Of a stretch of 64,000 bases of DNA, positions 47,183 through 56,456 are shown piece by piece. The translations under genes and the position numbers were made by a program. The DNA lies in the NCBI GenBank assembly GCA_004556345.1, contig SFHQ01000008.1, positions 1-64,000 on the forward strand. Reading direction: 5' to 3'. The first letter of the stretch is position 1. Every line of letters begins with the position of its first letter. Under the pieces are notes generated by a model that saw only the letters and a program-made list of their open reading frames with translations, searched no databases and was not told the DNA's origin. The stretch comes from Clostridiales bacterium. Its GTDB lineage: Bacteria; Bacillota; Clostridia; Oscillospirales; Oscillospiraceae.

Positions 47183-48517
47183 TCAGTTTCCTTGCGCCAG
47201 GCTCTTCCTCCAAACGCCCGACCGCTCGTAAAGATACCCCAGGGGGACGGACGAGGCCGGGGCGATGGCACAGGCCCAGAAGATGCCGACCAGGCCGAAG
47301 AAGTGGTTCAGGATGAGCGCCAGGATCACGCGGGCCACGATGCAGTTGAGCAGGCTGGAGCCGAGGGCAAACATGGTGTTGCCCGCGCCCAGGGGCAGGG
47401 CATTGTAGACCATGAAGCTGGCGTAGAAAATTTGGCCCACGATCTCGATCCGCAGGTTTTGCAGGGCGATGGCCTGGGTCACCGCGTCGGGGTGGAAGAT
47501 GGCCAGCAGCTGCGGGGCAAACAGCTCCACGAGGACAATGAGCACCGCCGTCACCGAGAGGGAAATGCGCATGGCAACGTGGACCACCCGGCTGGCCCGG
47601 TCGAATTTCTTTGCCCCCAGACACTGGGCGACCATGGTCGTGGCGGCGGTGTAGAGGGCCAGGGTGCAAAGCAGGGCCACGTCCTTGATCTTCGCGCAGA
47701 TGCCGCTGGCGGCGGAGGCCTCGACCCCGTACTGGTTGATGAGGAAGGTCATGGCCAGCCAGGAAAGGCCCACCACGGTCATCTGCACCGCGCAGGGGAT
47801 GCCCAGCTTGAGCATCTGCCCCAGCTTGTCCCGGTGCATCCTCAGGGCCTTGCGGGCCAGGCCGAAAAGGTCCTTGTGCTTCAGAACGTAGGCCAGGCAG
47901 ACGACGAAGCTCGCCAGCTGCGCCAGCATGGTCGCCAGGGCCGCGCCCCGCACGCCCCACTGGAAGGTTCCCATGAAAAGGCAGTCCAGCACGATGTTGC
48001 ACACGGCAGTGACCGCCACGCAGTAGAACGGCTGCCGGGAGTTGCCCACCGAGCGCAGCATGGCAGAGAGCGCATTGTAGCCAAAGATCGGAAGGATCCC
48101 CAGGGCGCAGATCTGGAGGTAGGCCGTCGCCTCGTCCAGCGTCGGGGCCTTCAGCCCCACCAGGATGGGGCGGCTCAGGAAATAAATGACCCCCGTCATG
48201 ATGAGGCCCGCCAGGATCGCAAAGCCGAAAATGGTCGTATTGGTCTTGAGGCGGTTGTCCCGGTCTTTCGCCCCGAAATACTGGCCCATGAGGATGTTGC
48301 CGCCGGTGGTGATGCCCAGGATGACTTGGGTGAGGATCTGCATGACCTGGCTGGCGTTGTTGATGGCGGAGATGCCGTCCTTCCCGATGAACCACCCGGC
48401 CACGATCAGGTCCGTGATGGCATAGGCCGACTGGAGCAGCGAGGAGAGCACCACCGGCCAGGCATAGACGAGTAATTTTTTCCAGATGACCCCTTCGGTC
48501 AGGTCCATCTGACGCAT
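47183..48517 (-). CDS. MATE-family multidrug/metabolite exporter
   Basis: This 444-residue protein has 12 membrane segments in two MATE repeats (VIWKKLLVYAWPVVLSSLLQ, QILTQVILGITTGGNILMGQ; LGIPCAVQMTVVGLSWLAMT, ATTMVAQCLGAKKFDRA). It would export cationic compounds by sodium or proton antiport. ATG 48517 follows AGGAGG at nine bases; the earlier GTG at 48526 lies inside that site. Monocistronic. Confidence 0.93.
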   Translation of the reverse strand: MRQMDLTEGVIWKKLLVYAWPVVLSSLLQSAYAITDLIVAGWFIGKDGISAINNASQVMQILTQVILGITTGGNILMGQYFGAKDRDNRLKTNTTIFGFAILAGLIMTGVIYFLSRPILVGLKAPTLDEATAYLQICALGILPIFGYNALSAMLRSVGNSRQPFYCVAVTAVCNIVLDCLFMGTFQWGVRGAALATMLAQLASFVVCLAYVLKHKDLFGLARKALRMHRDKLGQMLKLGIPCAVQMTVVGLSWLAMTFLINQYGVEASAASGICAKIKDVALLCTLALYTAATTMVAQCLGAKKFDRASRVVHVAMRISLSVTAVLIVLVELFAPQLLAIFHPDAVTQAIALQNLRIEIVGQIFYASFMVYNALPLGAGNTMFALGSSLLNCIVARVILALILNHFFGLVGIFWACAIAPASSVPLGYLYERSGVWRKSLAQGN

Positions 48518-48654
48518 GGGCAGCACCTCCTGTTTCGGTCCCTGTTGCTTGCAATCGAAATGATCTGTCTGGTTTTATTCGCTATGATACCATAAAATCC
48601 GCCGATTTGGAAGGGAAACCCCCGGCGGCGGGGGAAGATTCGTCACTTTCCGAA

Positions 48655-48683
48655 TTGTCTCTCTCTCCGTTCTGTGCTATGAT
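48655..48683 (+). promoter_or_regulatory. Promoter of the trk operon
   Basis: TTGTCT (48655-48660), 17 bases, TATGAT (48678-48683), 84 bases before the trkA start. Confidence 0.6.
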
Positions 48684-48766
48684 ATCATATCAGTGCCTGC
48701 TGTGCGGCAGCGCACACCCCAAAATTGACCAGAGAGACTAGAAAGAAAGAGAAAGGCGGACATGCC

Positions 48767-50128
48767 GTGAATATACTCATCGTAGGCGCCGGCAAGGTAG
48801 GCTCTACCCTGGCCGACTATCTCTCCCGCGAAAACCATAACGTGACCATCATTGACAACGATGACGAGGCCATCCACCGGGCCAGCGACACGCTGGACGT
48901 CATGTGCATCAAAGGCCCCGGCGCTGCCCCCTCCGTCCTCCGGGAGGGCGGCGCAGGCGAGGCCGACCTGGTCCTGGCCACCACCAACATGGACGAGGTG
49001 AACATGCTCTGCGCCCTCACCTCCAAGCGCCTGGGGGCCAAATATACCATCGCCCGCATCCGGGACGTGGCCTACACCGAGGACCTGGCCTCCCTCCAGA
49101 AGGACCTGAGCATCGACTCGGTCATCAACCCCGAATACTCCACCGCCTTAGAAATTTCCCGCCTGCTCCGCTTCCCCGCAGCGGCCAACGTGGATACCTT
49201 CTTCCGGGGCAAGGTGGAGATGCTGGGCGTCCGCGTCCGGGAGACAGACTCCATCGTGGGCCATCCCCTTTCAGAGCTGTTCGGCCACAACAGCCCAAAC
49301 ATCCTCTTCTCCGCCTGCGAGCGCAAGGGGCAGGTCATCATCCCCAACGGCGACTTCGTCCCCCAGGCCGGGGACAAGCTCTATGTCACCGGCACCCCCA
49401 GGGACCTCTCCGCCTACCTGCGGACCCTGGGCCGGGACCTGCCGAAGATCCACTCGGCCTTTCTCATCGGCGGCAGCCGCATCGCCCACTATCTGTCCAA
49501 GCTCCTGCTGTCCATGGGCGTGCGCGTGACGCTCGTCGAGAACAACGAGGAGCACTGCCGCCGCCTGTCCGAGTGGCTCCCCGACGCCCTGGTCCTACAC
49601 GGCGACGGCACGGATCAGGAGCTGCTGGCCTCCGAGCATTTCACCAACAACGACGCCTTCATCGCCCTGACCGGCCGGGACGAGGACAACCTCATCTCCG
49701 CCCTCTATGCCCAGCAGCAGGGCATCCGCAAGGTCGTCGCCAAGAGCAACCGGATGAACTACTCCGCCGTCGTCCAGGCCGCGGGCCTGGACTGCGTGGT
49801 GGCCCCCAAGCTCATCACCGTGGCCCGCATCCTCCGGCTGGTCCGGGGCCTGCAAGACAAAAGCGGCAGCGTCATGACCGCCCTCTACCAGATCGCCGAC
49901 ACCGACGCCGAGGCCGCCGAGTTCCTCCTCCGGGACAACACCCCCCACCTGGGCGTGCCTTTGAAAGACCTGCCCATCCGCAAGGGTTTCTTAATTGCCG
50001 CCCTGCTCCACGAGAAGAAAGTCATCATCCCCTCCGGCGGCACCGTCCTGTCGGCCGGGGACCGGGTCATCGTCATCTCCCACAGCACCGACATCCAGGC
50101 CTTCCGAGACATCTTTGAAAAGCTCTGA
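48767..50128 (+). CDS. trkA: TrkA-type potassium uptake regulatory subunit
   Basis: This 453-residue protein has two tandem RCK modules. The first has an intact nucleotide-binding start, NILIVGAGKVGSTLADYL, with acidic IDNDDEAI at the second strand; the second, AFLIGGSRIAHYLSKLL with LVENNEEHC, lacks one glycine. Each is followed by a TrkA_C domain (VRVRETDSIVGHPLSEL; APLKDLPIRKGFL-type end). It binds NAD(H)/ATP and gates TrkH. The GTG at 48767 is preferred, with AAAGGCGGA upstream. Two trkH genes follow directly. Confidence 0.95.
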   Translation: MNILIVGAGKVGSTLADYLSRENHNVTIIDNDDEAIHRASDTLDVMCIKGPGAAPSVLREGGAGEADLVLATTNMDEVNMLCALTSKRLGAKYTIARIRDVAYTEDLASLQKDLSIDSVINPEYSTALEISRLLRFPAAANVDTFFRGKVEMLGVRVRETDSIVGHPLSELFGHNSPNILFSACERKGQVIIPNGDFVPQAGDKLYVTGTPRDLSAYLRTLGRDLPKIHSAFLIGGSRIAHYLSKLLLSMGVRVTLVENNEEHCRRLSEWLPDALVLHGDGTDQELLASEHFTNNDAFIALTGRDEDNLISALYAQQQGIRKVVAKSNRMNYSAVVQAAGLDCVVAPKLITVARILRLVRGLQDKSGSVMTALYQIADTDAEAAEFLLRDNTPHLGVPLKDLPIRKGFLIAALLHEKKVIIPSGGTVLSAGDRVIVISHSTDIQAFRDIFEKL

Positions 50129-50140
50129 GGGGGGCGGACG

Positions 50141-51577
50141 ATGAACTATAAGCTCATGCTGCGTATGCTGGGACGGACGCTCCAGGTGGAAGCCCTCTGC
50201 CTCCTCCTGCCCCTGCTGGTCGCCCTGTGGTACCACGAGGACCCCCGCCCCTTCCTCTATACCATCGTCCCCGTGGCCCTGCTGGGCTTCGCCCTGGCCC
50301 GGATCCCGTCCCGTGACGCCTTCTTCTCCCGCGAGAGCTTCACCGTGGTGGGCCTCATCTGGCTGGCGTTCAGTCTGTTCGGGGCCTTGCCCTTCTGGTT
50401 CTCCGGGGAATTTCAGAGCTTTGCCGACTGTCTCTTCGAGATCGTCTCCGGCTTCACCACCTCCGGCGGCACCGTCCTGGCAGACATCGAGGCCCTGCCC
50501 CGCGGCATCCTGTTCTGGCGGTCCTTCGCCTCCTGGATCGGGGGCATGGGCGTGCTGCTCTTCACGCTGGCCTTTCTGCCCCGCGTGGGCGGCCGGACCC
50601 AGGTGCTGGTCCACGCAGAGGTCCCCGGCCCCATCTTCTCCAAGCTGGTGCCCAAGACCGTCCAGTCCTCCCAAATTTTATATATAATGTACTTCGTCCT
50701 CACCGGGGCGGAGATCCTGGCCTTTCTTCTTGCGGGCCTGCCCCTCTACGACGCCGTGGTCACCACCTTCGCCTGCGTCTGCACCGGCGGCTTCTCCGTC
50801 ATGAACCTGAGCATCGGGGCTTACAGCCTGCCCGCCTGCGAGGTCATCGCCATCGTCTTCATGCTGCTCGGCTCGCTCAACTTCGCCCTGTTCTTTCTCG
50901 CCCTCACCGGTCGGGCCAAGCAGGTGATCAAAAGCGACGAGCTGCAATTCTTCCTCCTCATCGTGGCAGGCGCCTCCCTCCTGATCTTCTGGAACATCCT
51001 GCCCCTGTACGACACGGCGGGTCACGCCCTGCGGGACGCCGTCTTCCAGGTGACCTCCGTCATCTCCACCTCCGGCTTCTCGACCACGGACTACAACCTC
51101 TGGCCCCCCTTCGCCCAGACGATCCTCGTCCTGCTCATGTTCGTGGGCGGCTGTTCGGGCAGCACGGCGGGCAGCATCAAGTGCGGGCGGATCTTACTGC
51201 TCCTGCGCTCCTCCACCCGCTCCCTCCTGCGCCTGTCCCACCCCCGCGCCGTGCGCGTGGTGAAGCTCGACGGGAAGGTCGTCGATGAGGAGACGCTGCG
51301 CACCGTCTCGTCCTTCTTCCTCTGCTTCTTCGCCCTGCTGGGCGTGGGGTGCCTGGTGGTGTCGCTGGATGGCTACTCCCTCACCACGTCCTTCACCGCC
51401 GCCCTGGGCTGCCTGAGCAACGTCGGCCCCGGCCTGGACCTGGTCGGCCCCATGGGGAACTTCGGGCTGCTGTCGGGCTTCAACAAGGTCTTTCTCTCCC
51501 TGCTGATGCTCATCGGGCGTCTGGAAATTTTCCCCATCTTGCTCCTGTTCCTTCCCTCCACCTGGCGGCGCTCCTGA
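50141..51577 (+). CDS. trkH: TrkH potassium channel subunit (first copy)
   Basis: This 478-residue protein has the four M1-P-M2 repeats of TrkH/KtrB. The pore loops read SGFTTSGGT, CVCTGGFSV, STSGFSTTD and LSNVGPG, with the selectivity-filter glycines conserved, and the gating loop reads GGCSGSTAGSIKCGRI. It takes up K+ under TrkA control. It starts 12 bases after trkA. Confidence 0.95.
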   Translation: MNYKLMLRMLGRTLQVEALCLLLPLLVALWYHEDPRPFLYTIVPVALLGFALARIPSRDAFFSRESFTVVGLIWLAFSLFGALPFWFSGEFQSFADCLFEIVSGFTTSGGTVLADIEALPRGILFWRSFASWIGGMGVLLFTLAFLPRVGGRTQVLVHAEVPGPIFSKLVPKTVQSSQILYIMYFVLTGAEILAFLLAGLPLYDAVVTTFACVCTGGFSVMNLSIGAYSLPACEVIAIVFMLLGSLNFALFFLALTGRAKQVIKSDELQFFLLIVAGASLLIFWNILPLYDTAGHALRDAVFQVTSVISTSGFSTTDYNLWPPFAQTILVLLMFVGGCSGSTAGSIKCGRILLLLRSSTRSLLRLSHPRAVRVVKLDGKVVDEETLRTVSSFFLCFFALLGVGCLVVSLDGYSLTTSFTAALGCLSNVGPGLDLVGPMGNFGLLSGFNKVFLSLLMLIGRLEIFPILLLFLPSTWRRS

Positions 51578-51604
51578 TGCGCCGCCGCCGCTTTTCTGGT
51601 GACA

Positions 51605-53041
51605 ATGAACTATAAACTCATGCTGCGCACCCTGGGCCGTACCTTACAACTGGAAGCCCTGTGTCTGCTGCCCCCCCTGGTCACGGCCCTGCTCTACCAC
51701 GAGGACCCCAAGCCCTTTGTCTGGACCATCGTCCTGGTGGCCCTGCTGGGCACGGCCCTGTCCCACCTGAAGGCCAAGCCGGAGTTTTACTCCCGCGAGG
51801 GCTACGCCGTCGTGGGCCTCATCTGGCTGACCCTGAGTCTCTTCGGGGCCTTGCCCTTCTTCTTTTCGGGGTATTTCCCCTCCTATATCGACAGCTTCTT
51901 TGAGGTCGTCTCCGGCTTCACCACCACGGGCTGCTCCATCTTAACGGCCGTCGAAGGCCTGCCCCGCGGCATCCTGTTCTGGCGCTCGTTTTCCTCCTGG
52001 ATCGGCGGCATGGGCGTGCTGATCTTCACCCTGGCCTTCCTGCCCAAGGTGGGCGGGCGGACCCAGGTGCTCGTCCAGGCGGAGGCCACCGGCCCCGTCT
52101 CCTCCAAGCTGGTGCCCAAGACGTCCCTCTCCTCCCGGATCCTGTACACGATCTACATCGCCTTCACCGGGGCGGAGACCCTGGCCCTGTGCCTGGCGGG
52201 GATGCCCTTTTACGATGCCCTGCTGACGTCGTTTGCCACGGCCTGCACCGGCGGCTTCTCCGTGCGCAACGCCAGCATCGCCGCCTACGGCCTGCCCGCC
52301 TGCGAGATCATCGTAACGGTCTTCATGCTCCTGTGCTCCGTGAACTTCGCCGTCTATTTCCTTCTCCTCACCCGCCGGCTCAAGCAAGCGCTCCAGAGCG
52401 ACGAGCTGCGCTTCTTCCTCTGCGCCGTCCTGGGGGCCGTGGCCCTCATCTTTTGGAACCTCCTGCCCGCCTATGAAGCTGCCGGCCATACCATGCGGGA
52501 CACCTGGTTCCAGGTGGCGTCGGTGGTCTCCACCTCCGGCTTCTCCACGGCGGACTTCGCCCAGTGGCCGGTCCTGTCCCAGCTCGTCTTGATCGGCCTC
52601 ATGTTCTTGGGCGGCTGCGCCGGCAGCACGGCGGGCGGCATCAAGTGCTCCCGCATCCTGCTCATGCTCCGCTGTGCCGGCCGCTCCCTCAGCCGCCTGA
52701 GCCACCCCAGAGCCACCAAAGTGGTCAAGCTGGACGGCAAGGCCGTGGATGAGGACACCCTGAACACCGTGTTCGTCTTCTTCTGCCTCTTCTTCCTGTT
52801 GCTGGGCGGCGGCTGCCTGCTGGTGTGCCTGGATGGGTTCGACCTGACCACGTCCTTTACCGCCGCGCTGACCTGCCTGAGCAACGTCGGCCCCGGCCTG
52901 GGGGCCGTGGGGCCGATGGAGAACTTTGCCGCCTTCTCCCCCCTGAGCAAGGTGGTCCTCTCCCTGGCCATGCTCATCGGCCGTTTGGAGATCTTCCCCA
53001 TGCTCATCCTCTTCTCCCCCGCCACCTGGCGGAGGCACTGA
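51605..53041 (+). CDS. trkH: TrkH potassium channel subunit (second copy)
   Basis: Also 478 residues and similar to the preceding copy throughout (start MNYKLMLRTLGRTLQLEALC against MNYKLMLRMLGRTLQVEALC), so a tandem duplicate. Pore loops are SGFTTTGCS, TACTGGFSV, STSGFSTAD and LSNVGPG; the first filter differs (TTTGC against TTSGG). The ribosome binding site is weak (GGTGA), suggesting lower or coupled translation. An in-frame GTG at 51599 is a possible alternative start. Confidence 0.93.
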   Translation: MNYKLMLRTLGRTLQLEALCLLPPLVTALLYHEDPKPFVWTIVLVALLGTALSHLKAKPEFYSREGYAVVGLIWLTLSLFGALPFFFSGYFPSYIDSFFEVVSGFTTTGCSILTAVEGLPRGILFWRSFSSWIGGMGVLIFTLAFLPKVGGRTQVLVQAEATGPVSSKLVPKTSLSSRILYTIYIAFTGAETLALCLAGMPFYDALLTSFATACTGGFSVRNASIAAYGLPACEIIVTVFMLLCSVNFAVYFLLLTRRLKQALQSDELRFFLCAVLGAVALIFWNLLPAYEAAGHTMRDTWFQVASVVSTSGFSTADFAQWPVLSQLVLIGLMFLGGCAGSTAGGIKCSRILLMLRCAGRSLSRLSHPRATKVVKLDGKAVDEDTLNTVFVFFCLFFLLLGGGCLLVCLDGFDLTTSFTAALTCLSNVGPGLGAVGPMENFAAFSPLSKVVLSLAMLIGRLEIFPMLILFSPATWRRH

Positions 53042-53163
53042 GCAGCAATGCAGAAAAAAATGCACCCCCTGTAAAATATCCCTTTTTTGTGGAATTTTCG
53101 TCGAGGTTTTTTGTCATTTTTGTGAAATCCTTTGGAAACTTCAGAAAAATCTTGGAGATACTC

Positions 53164-53191
53164 TTGCAAATCCCTTTTCTTATGCTAAAAT
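53164..53191 (+). promoter_or_regulatory. Promoter of hppA
   Basis: TTGCAA (53164-53169), 16 bases, TAAAAT (53186-53191), in an AT-rich gap. Confidence 0.5.
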
Positions 53192-53257
53192 TGGTGTGTT
53201 ATCCGTAAAGGCATTGTCAATCCCGGGCAATGCGAACAAAAAAAAGGAGTGTCGTAA

Positions 53258-55375
53258 GTGGAAAAGTATCTGTGGATCGGCTTCATCGGCGCCGTCATCG
53301 CGCTGCTGTTCGCTGTGATCCAACGCAAAAAGGTCATGTCCTATTCCGAGGGCAATGCCACGATGCAGAAGATCGCCAAGAGCATCCGTGAGGGCGCCAA
53401 TGCGTATCTGAAGCACCAGTATTCCACCGTCGCAAAGGTGTTTGCCGTGGTCTTTGTGATCCTGGCCATCATCGCCTTTGCCAGCGGCGGTAGCATGCTG
53501 TCTAAGTTCACCCCCTTCGCCTTCCTCACCGGTGGTATCTGGTCCATGCTGGCCGGCCTCATCGGCATGAAGATCGCGACCAACGCCAACGCCCGTACCG
53601 CCCAGGCTGCCTCCGAGGGCCTCAACCGCGGCCTGCGCGTGGCTTTCTCCTCCGGCTCCGTCATGGGCTTCACCGTCGTCGGCCTGGGTATGCTGGACAT
53701 CAGCCTCTGGCTGGTGGGCCTGTACTTCATCGCCGGCATCACCGATCCCGTCGAGCTGGGCAACATCATGGTCATGAACGGCATCGGTGCTTCCTTCATG
53801 GCTCTGTTTGCCCGTGTGGGCGGCGGTATCTACACCAAGGCCGCTGACGTGGGCGCCGACCTGGTCGGTAAGGTCGAGGCCGGTATCCCCGAAGATGACC
53901 CCCGTAACCCCGCTACCATCGCCGACAACGTGGGCGACAACGTGGGCGACGTGGCCGGCATGGGCGCTGACCTGTACGAGTCCTATGTTGGTTCCATCCT
54001 GGCTACCTTTGCCCTGGGCGCCTGCGCCGGCTACGGCTGGCAGGGCATGATCCTGCCCCTGGCTCTGGCTGTCTGCGGCATCATCTGCTCCATCATCGGC
54101 TCCTTCCTGGTCAAGACCAAGGAGGACGCTACCCAGAAGAGCCTGCTGACTTCTCTGCGTACCGGCACCTACACCGCCGCCGTCCTGTCCGCCATCCTCT
54201 CCGCCGTCCTGTGCTACTTCATCATGGGCGAGAACTGGCTGGGCATCTTCATCGCCATCCTGTGCGGTCTGATCGGCGGCTGTGCCATCGGTTACTTCAC
54301 CGAGTATTTCACCTCCGACAACTACAAGCCCACCAAGAAGCTGGCCGCTGCCTCTGAGACCGGCGCTGCCACCATCATCATCGGCGGCATCTCCCTGGGC
54401 CTCATGTCCACCATCGCCTCCATCCTGATCGTGGCCGCTGCCATCCTGATCTCCTACTTCGCAGCCGGCGGCACCACCTCCATCCTGGACGCCACCGGCG
54501 GCTTCTCCGCCGAGTTCAACCAGGGCCTGTACGGCATCGGTATCGCCGCTGTCGGCATGCTCTCCACCCTGGGCATCACCCTGGCCACCGACGCTTACGG
54601 CCCCGTGGCCGACAACGCCGGCGGTATCGCCGAGATGTCCGGCCTGCCCGAAGAGGTCCGTGACCGCACCGACGCTCTGGACTCCCTGGGCAACACCACC
54701 GCTGCCACCGGTAAGGGCTTTGCCATCGGCTCCGCTTCCCTGACCGCTCTGGCTCTGCTGGTCTCCTACGTCAACATCGTCCAGACCCGCACCACCGAGA
54801 CCCTGAACTTCACCCTGACCAGCCCCACCGTTCTGGTCGGCCTGTTCATCGGCGCGATGCTGACCTTCGTCTTCTCCGCCATGACCATGAGCGCCGTGCA
54901 GACCGCTGCGCAGTCCATCGTGCTGGAGGTCCGCCGTCAGTTCCGCGAGATCACCGGCATCATGGAAGGCAAGACCGACCCTGAGTACGGCAAGTGCGTG
55001 GCTCTGTGCACCAAGGGCGCTCTGCATGAGATGGTCGCTCCCGCTGTGCTGGCCGTCATCGTGCCCATCATCACCGGCCTGATCCTCGGCCCCACCGGCG
55101 TCGTGGGTCTGCTGGGCGGCGTGTCCGTCACCGGTTTCGCCATGGCCGTGTTCATGTCCAACGCCGGCGGCGCTTGGGACAACGCCAAGAAGTACATCGA
55201 GCGGGGCAACCACGGCGGCAAGGGCTCTGAGCAGCACAAGGCAGCCGTTGTCGGCGACACCGTCGGCGACCCCTTCAAGGATACTTCCGGCCCCTCTCTG
55301 AACATCCTGATCAAGCTGTGCTCCACGGTCTCCATCGTGTTCTCCGGCCTGATCCTGGCCTTCTCCCTGCTGTAA
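53258..55375 (+). CDS. hppA: K+-dependent membrane-bound pyrophosphatase (H+ or Na+ pump)
   Basis: This 705-residue protein has about 16 membrane segments. The substrate-binding signature DVGADLVGKVEAGIPEDDPR then NPATIADNVGDNVGD and the late GGAWDNAKKYIE with GDTVGDPFKDTSGPS are complete. GNTTAATGKG carries alanine where K+-independent enzymes have lysine (GNTTKA), so it should need K+. It couples pyrophosphate hydrolysis to ion export. The GTG start follows AAAAGGAG. Codon use is richer in GCT/GGT/CGT than in neighbours, as in highly expressed genes. Ion specificity cannot be fixed by eye. Confidence 0.95.
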   Translation: MEKYLWIGFIGAVIALLFAVIQRKKVMSYSEGNATMQKIAKSIREGANAYLKHQYSTVAKVFAVVFVILAIIAFASGGSMLSKFTPFAFLTGGIWSMLAGLIGMKIATNANARTAQAASEGLNRGLRVAFSSGSVMGFTVVGLGMLDISLWLVGLYFIAGITDPVELGNIMVMNGIGASFMALFARVGGGIYTKAADVGADLVGKVEAGIPEDDPRNPATIADNVGDNVGDVAGMGADLYESYVGSILATFALGACAGYGWQGMILPLALAVCGIICSIIGSFLVKTKEDATQKSLLTSLRTGTYTAAVLSAILSAVLCYFIMGENWLGIFIAILCGLIGGCAIGYFTEYFTSDNYKPTKKLAAASETGAATIIIGGISLGLMSTIASILIVAAAILISYFAAGGTTSILDATGGFSAEFNQGLYGIGIAAVGMLSTLGITLATDAYGPVADNAGGIAEMSGLPEEVRDRTDALDSLGNTTAATGKGFAIGSASLTALALLVSYVNIVQTRTTETLNFTLTSPTVLVGLFIGAMLTFVFSAMTMSAVQTAAQSIVLEVRRQFREITGIMEGKTDPEYGKCVALCTKGALHEMVAPAVLAVIVPIITGLILGPTGVVGLLGGVSVTGFAMAVFMSNAGGAWDNAKKYIERGNHGGKGSEQHKAAVVGDTVGDPFKDTSGPSLNILIKLCSTVSIVFSGLILAFSLL

Positions 55376-55419
55376 GCAGACAAAGGCACTGTCACTTGAG
55401 CAAGTGATCGAGCTTTTCA

Positions 55420-55456
55420 CAGCCCCGAACCGCCCCCCGGCGGTTCGGGGCTGTTT
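55420..55456 (+). terminator. Intrinsic terminator of hppA
   Basis: CAGCCCCGAACCGCC (55420-55434) pairs perfectly with GGCGGTTCGGGGCTG (55439-55453), followed by TTT. Confidence 0.85.
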
Positions 55457-55471
55457 CTGTCGCTTTTCTGC

Positions 55472-55500
55472 TTGCTCTGCCCGGTCAGATGGGGTATACT
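55472..55500 (+). promoter_or_regulatory. Promoter of the zinc ABC operon
   Basis: TTGCTC (55472-55477), 17 bases, TATACT (55495-55500). No classical Zur palindrome is evident. Confidence 0.6.
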
Positions 55501-55535
55501 AAAGTGTTACCAAGCAAACCCGCGAAAGGAATCCG

Positions 55536-56456
55536 CTGACGGCCTGCGCCCCCGCCGGTCAAACGGCAGCGCAGGACGACGGCACGACCCACCTCGTCGC
55601 CACGACCTACCCCGTCTATCTCTTCACCTCTGAGCTTGTAAAGGGGGCCGAGGGCATCACCGTCGACCTGATGATCGACCAGCCCATCAGCTGCCTGCAC
55701 GACTACACTCTGTCCGTCAAAGACATGAAGACGTTGGAGCGGGCCGACCTCATCATCCTGAGCGGCGCAGGCTTAGAGGAGACGATGGAGGACGCCTTAG
55801 ACACCGTCTCCGACACTCCCCAGATCGACTGCGCCCAGGGCATCGCCCTCTTAGAGAGCAGCCACGACCATGACCATGGGCATGACCATGACGACCACGA
55901 GGACGCCGACCACGATGAGCCGTCGGACCACGACCATGAGAGCGACCCCCACATCTGGCTGGACCCCAACCGCGTGGAGCAGATGCTGGACAATCTCGCC
56001 GCTGGCCTGCGCCGCTTCGACCCGACCCACGCCGCCCTCTATGAGACCAACTGCCGGCTGGCCCAGGAGCAGCTGAAGACAGCCTACCCCCAGATGCAGG
56101 CCGCCTTACAGAACCTCGCCTGCCGGGACCTCATCACCTTCCACGACGGCTTTACCTACTTTGCCGAAGCCTTTGACCTGGACATTTTACGGGCCATCGA
56201 GGAGGAGGCAGGCAGCGAGGCCTCCGCCAAGGACGTCATGGAGATCGTGGAGGAGATCGACCATCATCAGATCCCCGCCATCTTCACCGAGGTCAACGGC
56301 TCGGATGCCACCGCCCAGATGATCCACCGGGAGTGCGGCGTCACCGTCCGGCCCCTGACCCTGATGATGGGGGCCACCGACGGCACCCCCGGCATCGCCC
56401 TGTACCTGGACCTGCTCTGGTCCGACGTGAACACCCTTCGGGAGGCATACGCATGA
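55536..56456 (+). CDS. Zinc-binding protein of an ABC importer (ZnuA/AdcA type), signal peptide missing
   Basis: The frame gives about 306 residues. It begins at a CTG six bases after AAAGGA and reads MTACAPAGQTAAQ: the lipobox (TAC) is there but the hydrophobic signal core is not. An ATG appears only at 55671. The domain is otherwise complete: VATTYPVYLFTSELVKG, the first metal His in LHDYTLS, a His/Asp-rich loop (55864-55950), HIWLDPN, TFHDGFTYFAEAFDL and IFTEVNGSDATAQMIHRE with the last ligand. It overlaps the ATPase gene by four bases. Either the 5' end suffered a deletion of the signal region or the protein is made without export. Confidence 0.75.
   Translation: MTACAPAGQTAAQDDGTTHLVATTYPVYLFTSELVKGAEGITVDLMIDQPISCLHDYTLSVKDMKTLERADLIILSGAGLEETMEDALDTVSDTPQIDCAQGIALLESSHDHDHGHDHDDHEDADHDEPSDHDHESDPHIWLDPNRVEQMLDNLAAGLRRFDPTHAALYETNCRLAQEQLKTAYPQMQAALQNLACRDLITFHDGFTYFAEAFDLDILRAIEEEAGSEASAKDVMEIVEEIDHHQIPAIFTEVNGSDATAQMIHRECGVTVRPLTLMMGATDGTPGIALYLDLLWSDVNTLREAYA

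Noticed and set aside
46810..47271. A 153-codon frame extending the small ORF across element C
   Set aside because: The extra N-terminal part is translation of the palindromic element and of MATE antisense sequence; the ATG at 46989 has its own ribosome binding site.
53180..55420. A 746-codon open frame antisense to hppA
   Set aside because: It is a shadow of the strong codon bias of hppA: low-complexity Gly/Asp/His/Gln product, no ribosome binding site, and the plus-strand protein is unmistakable.
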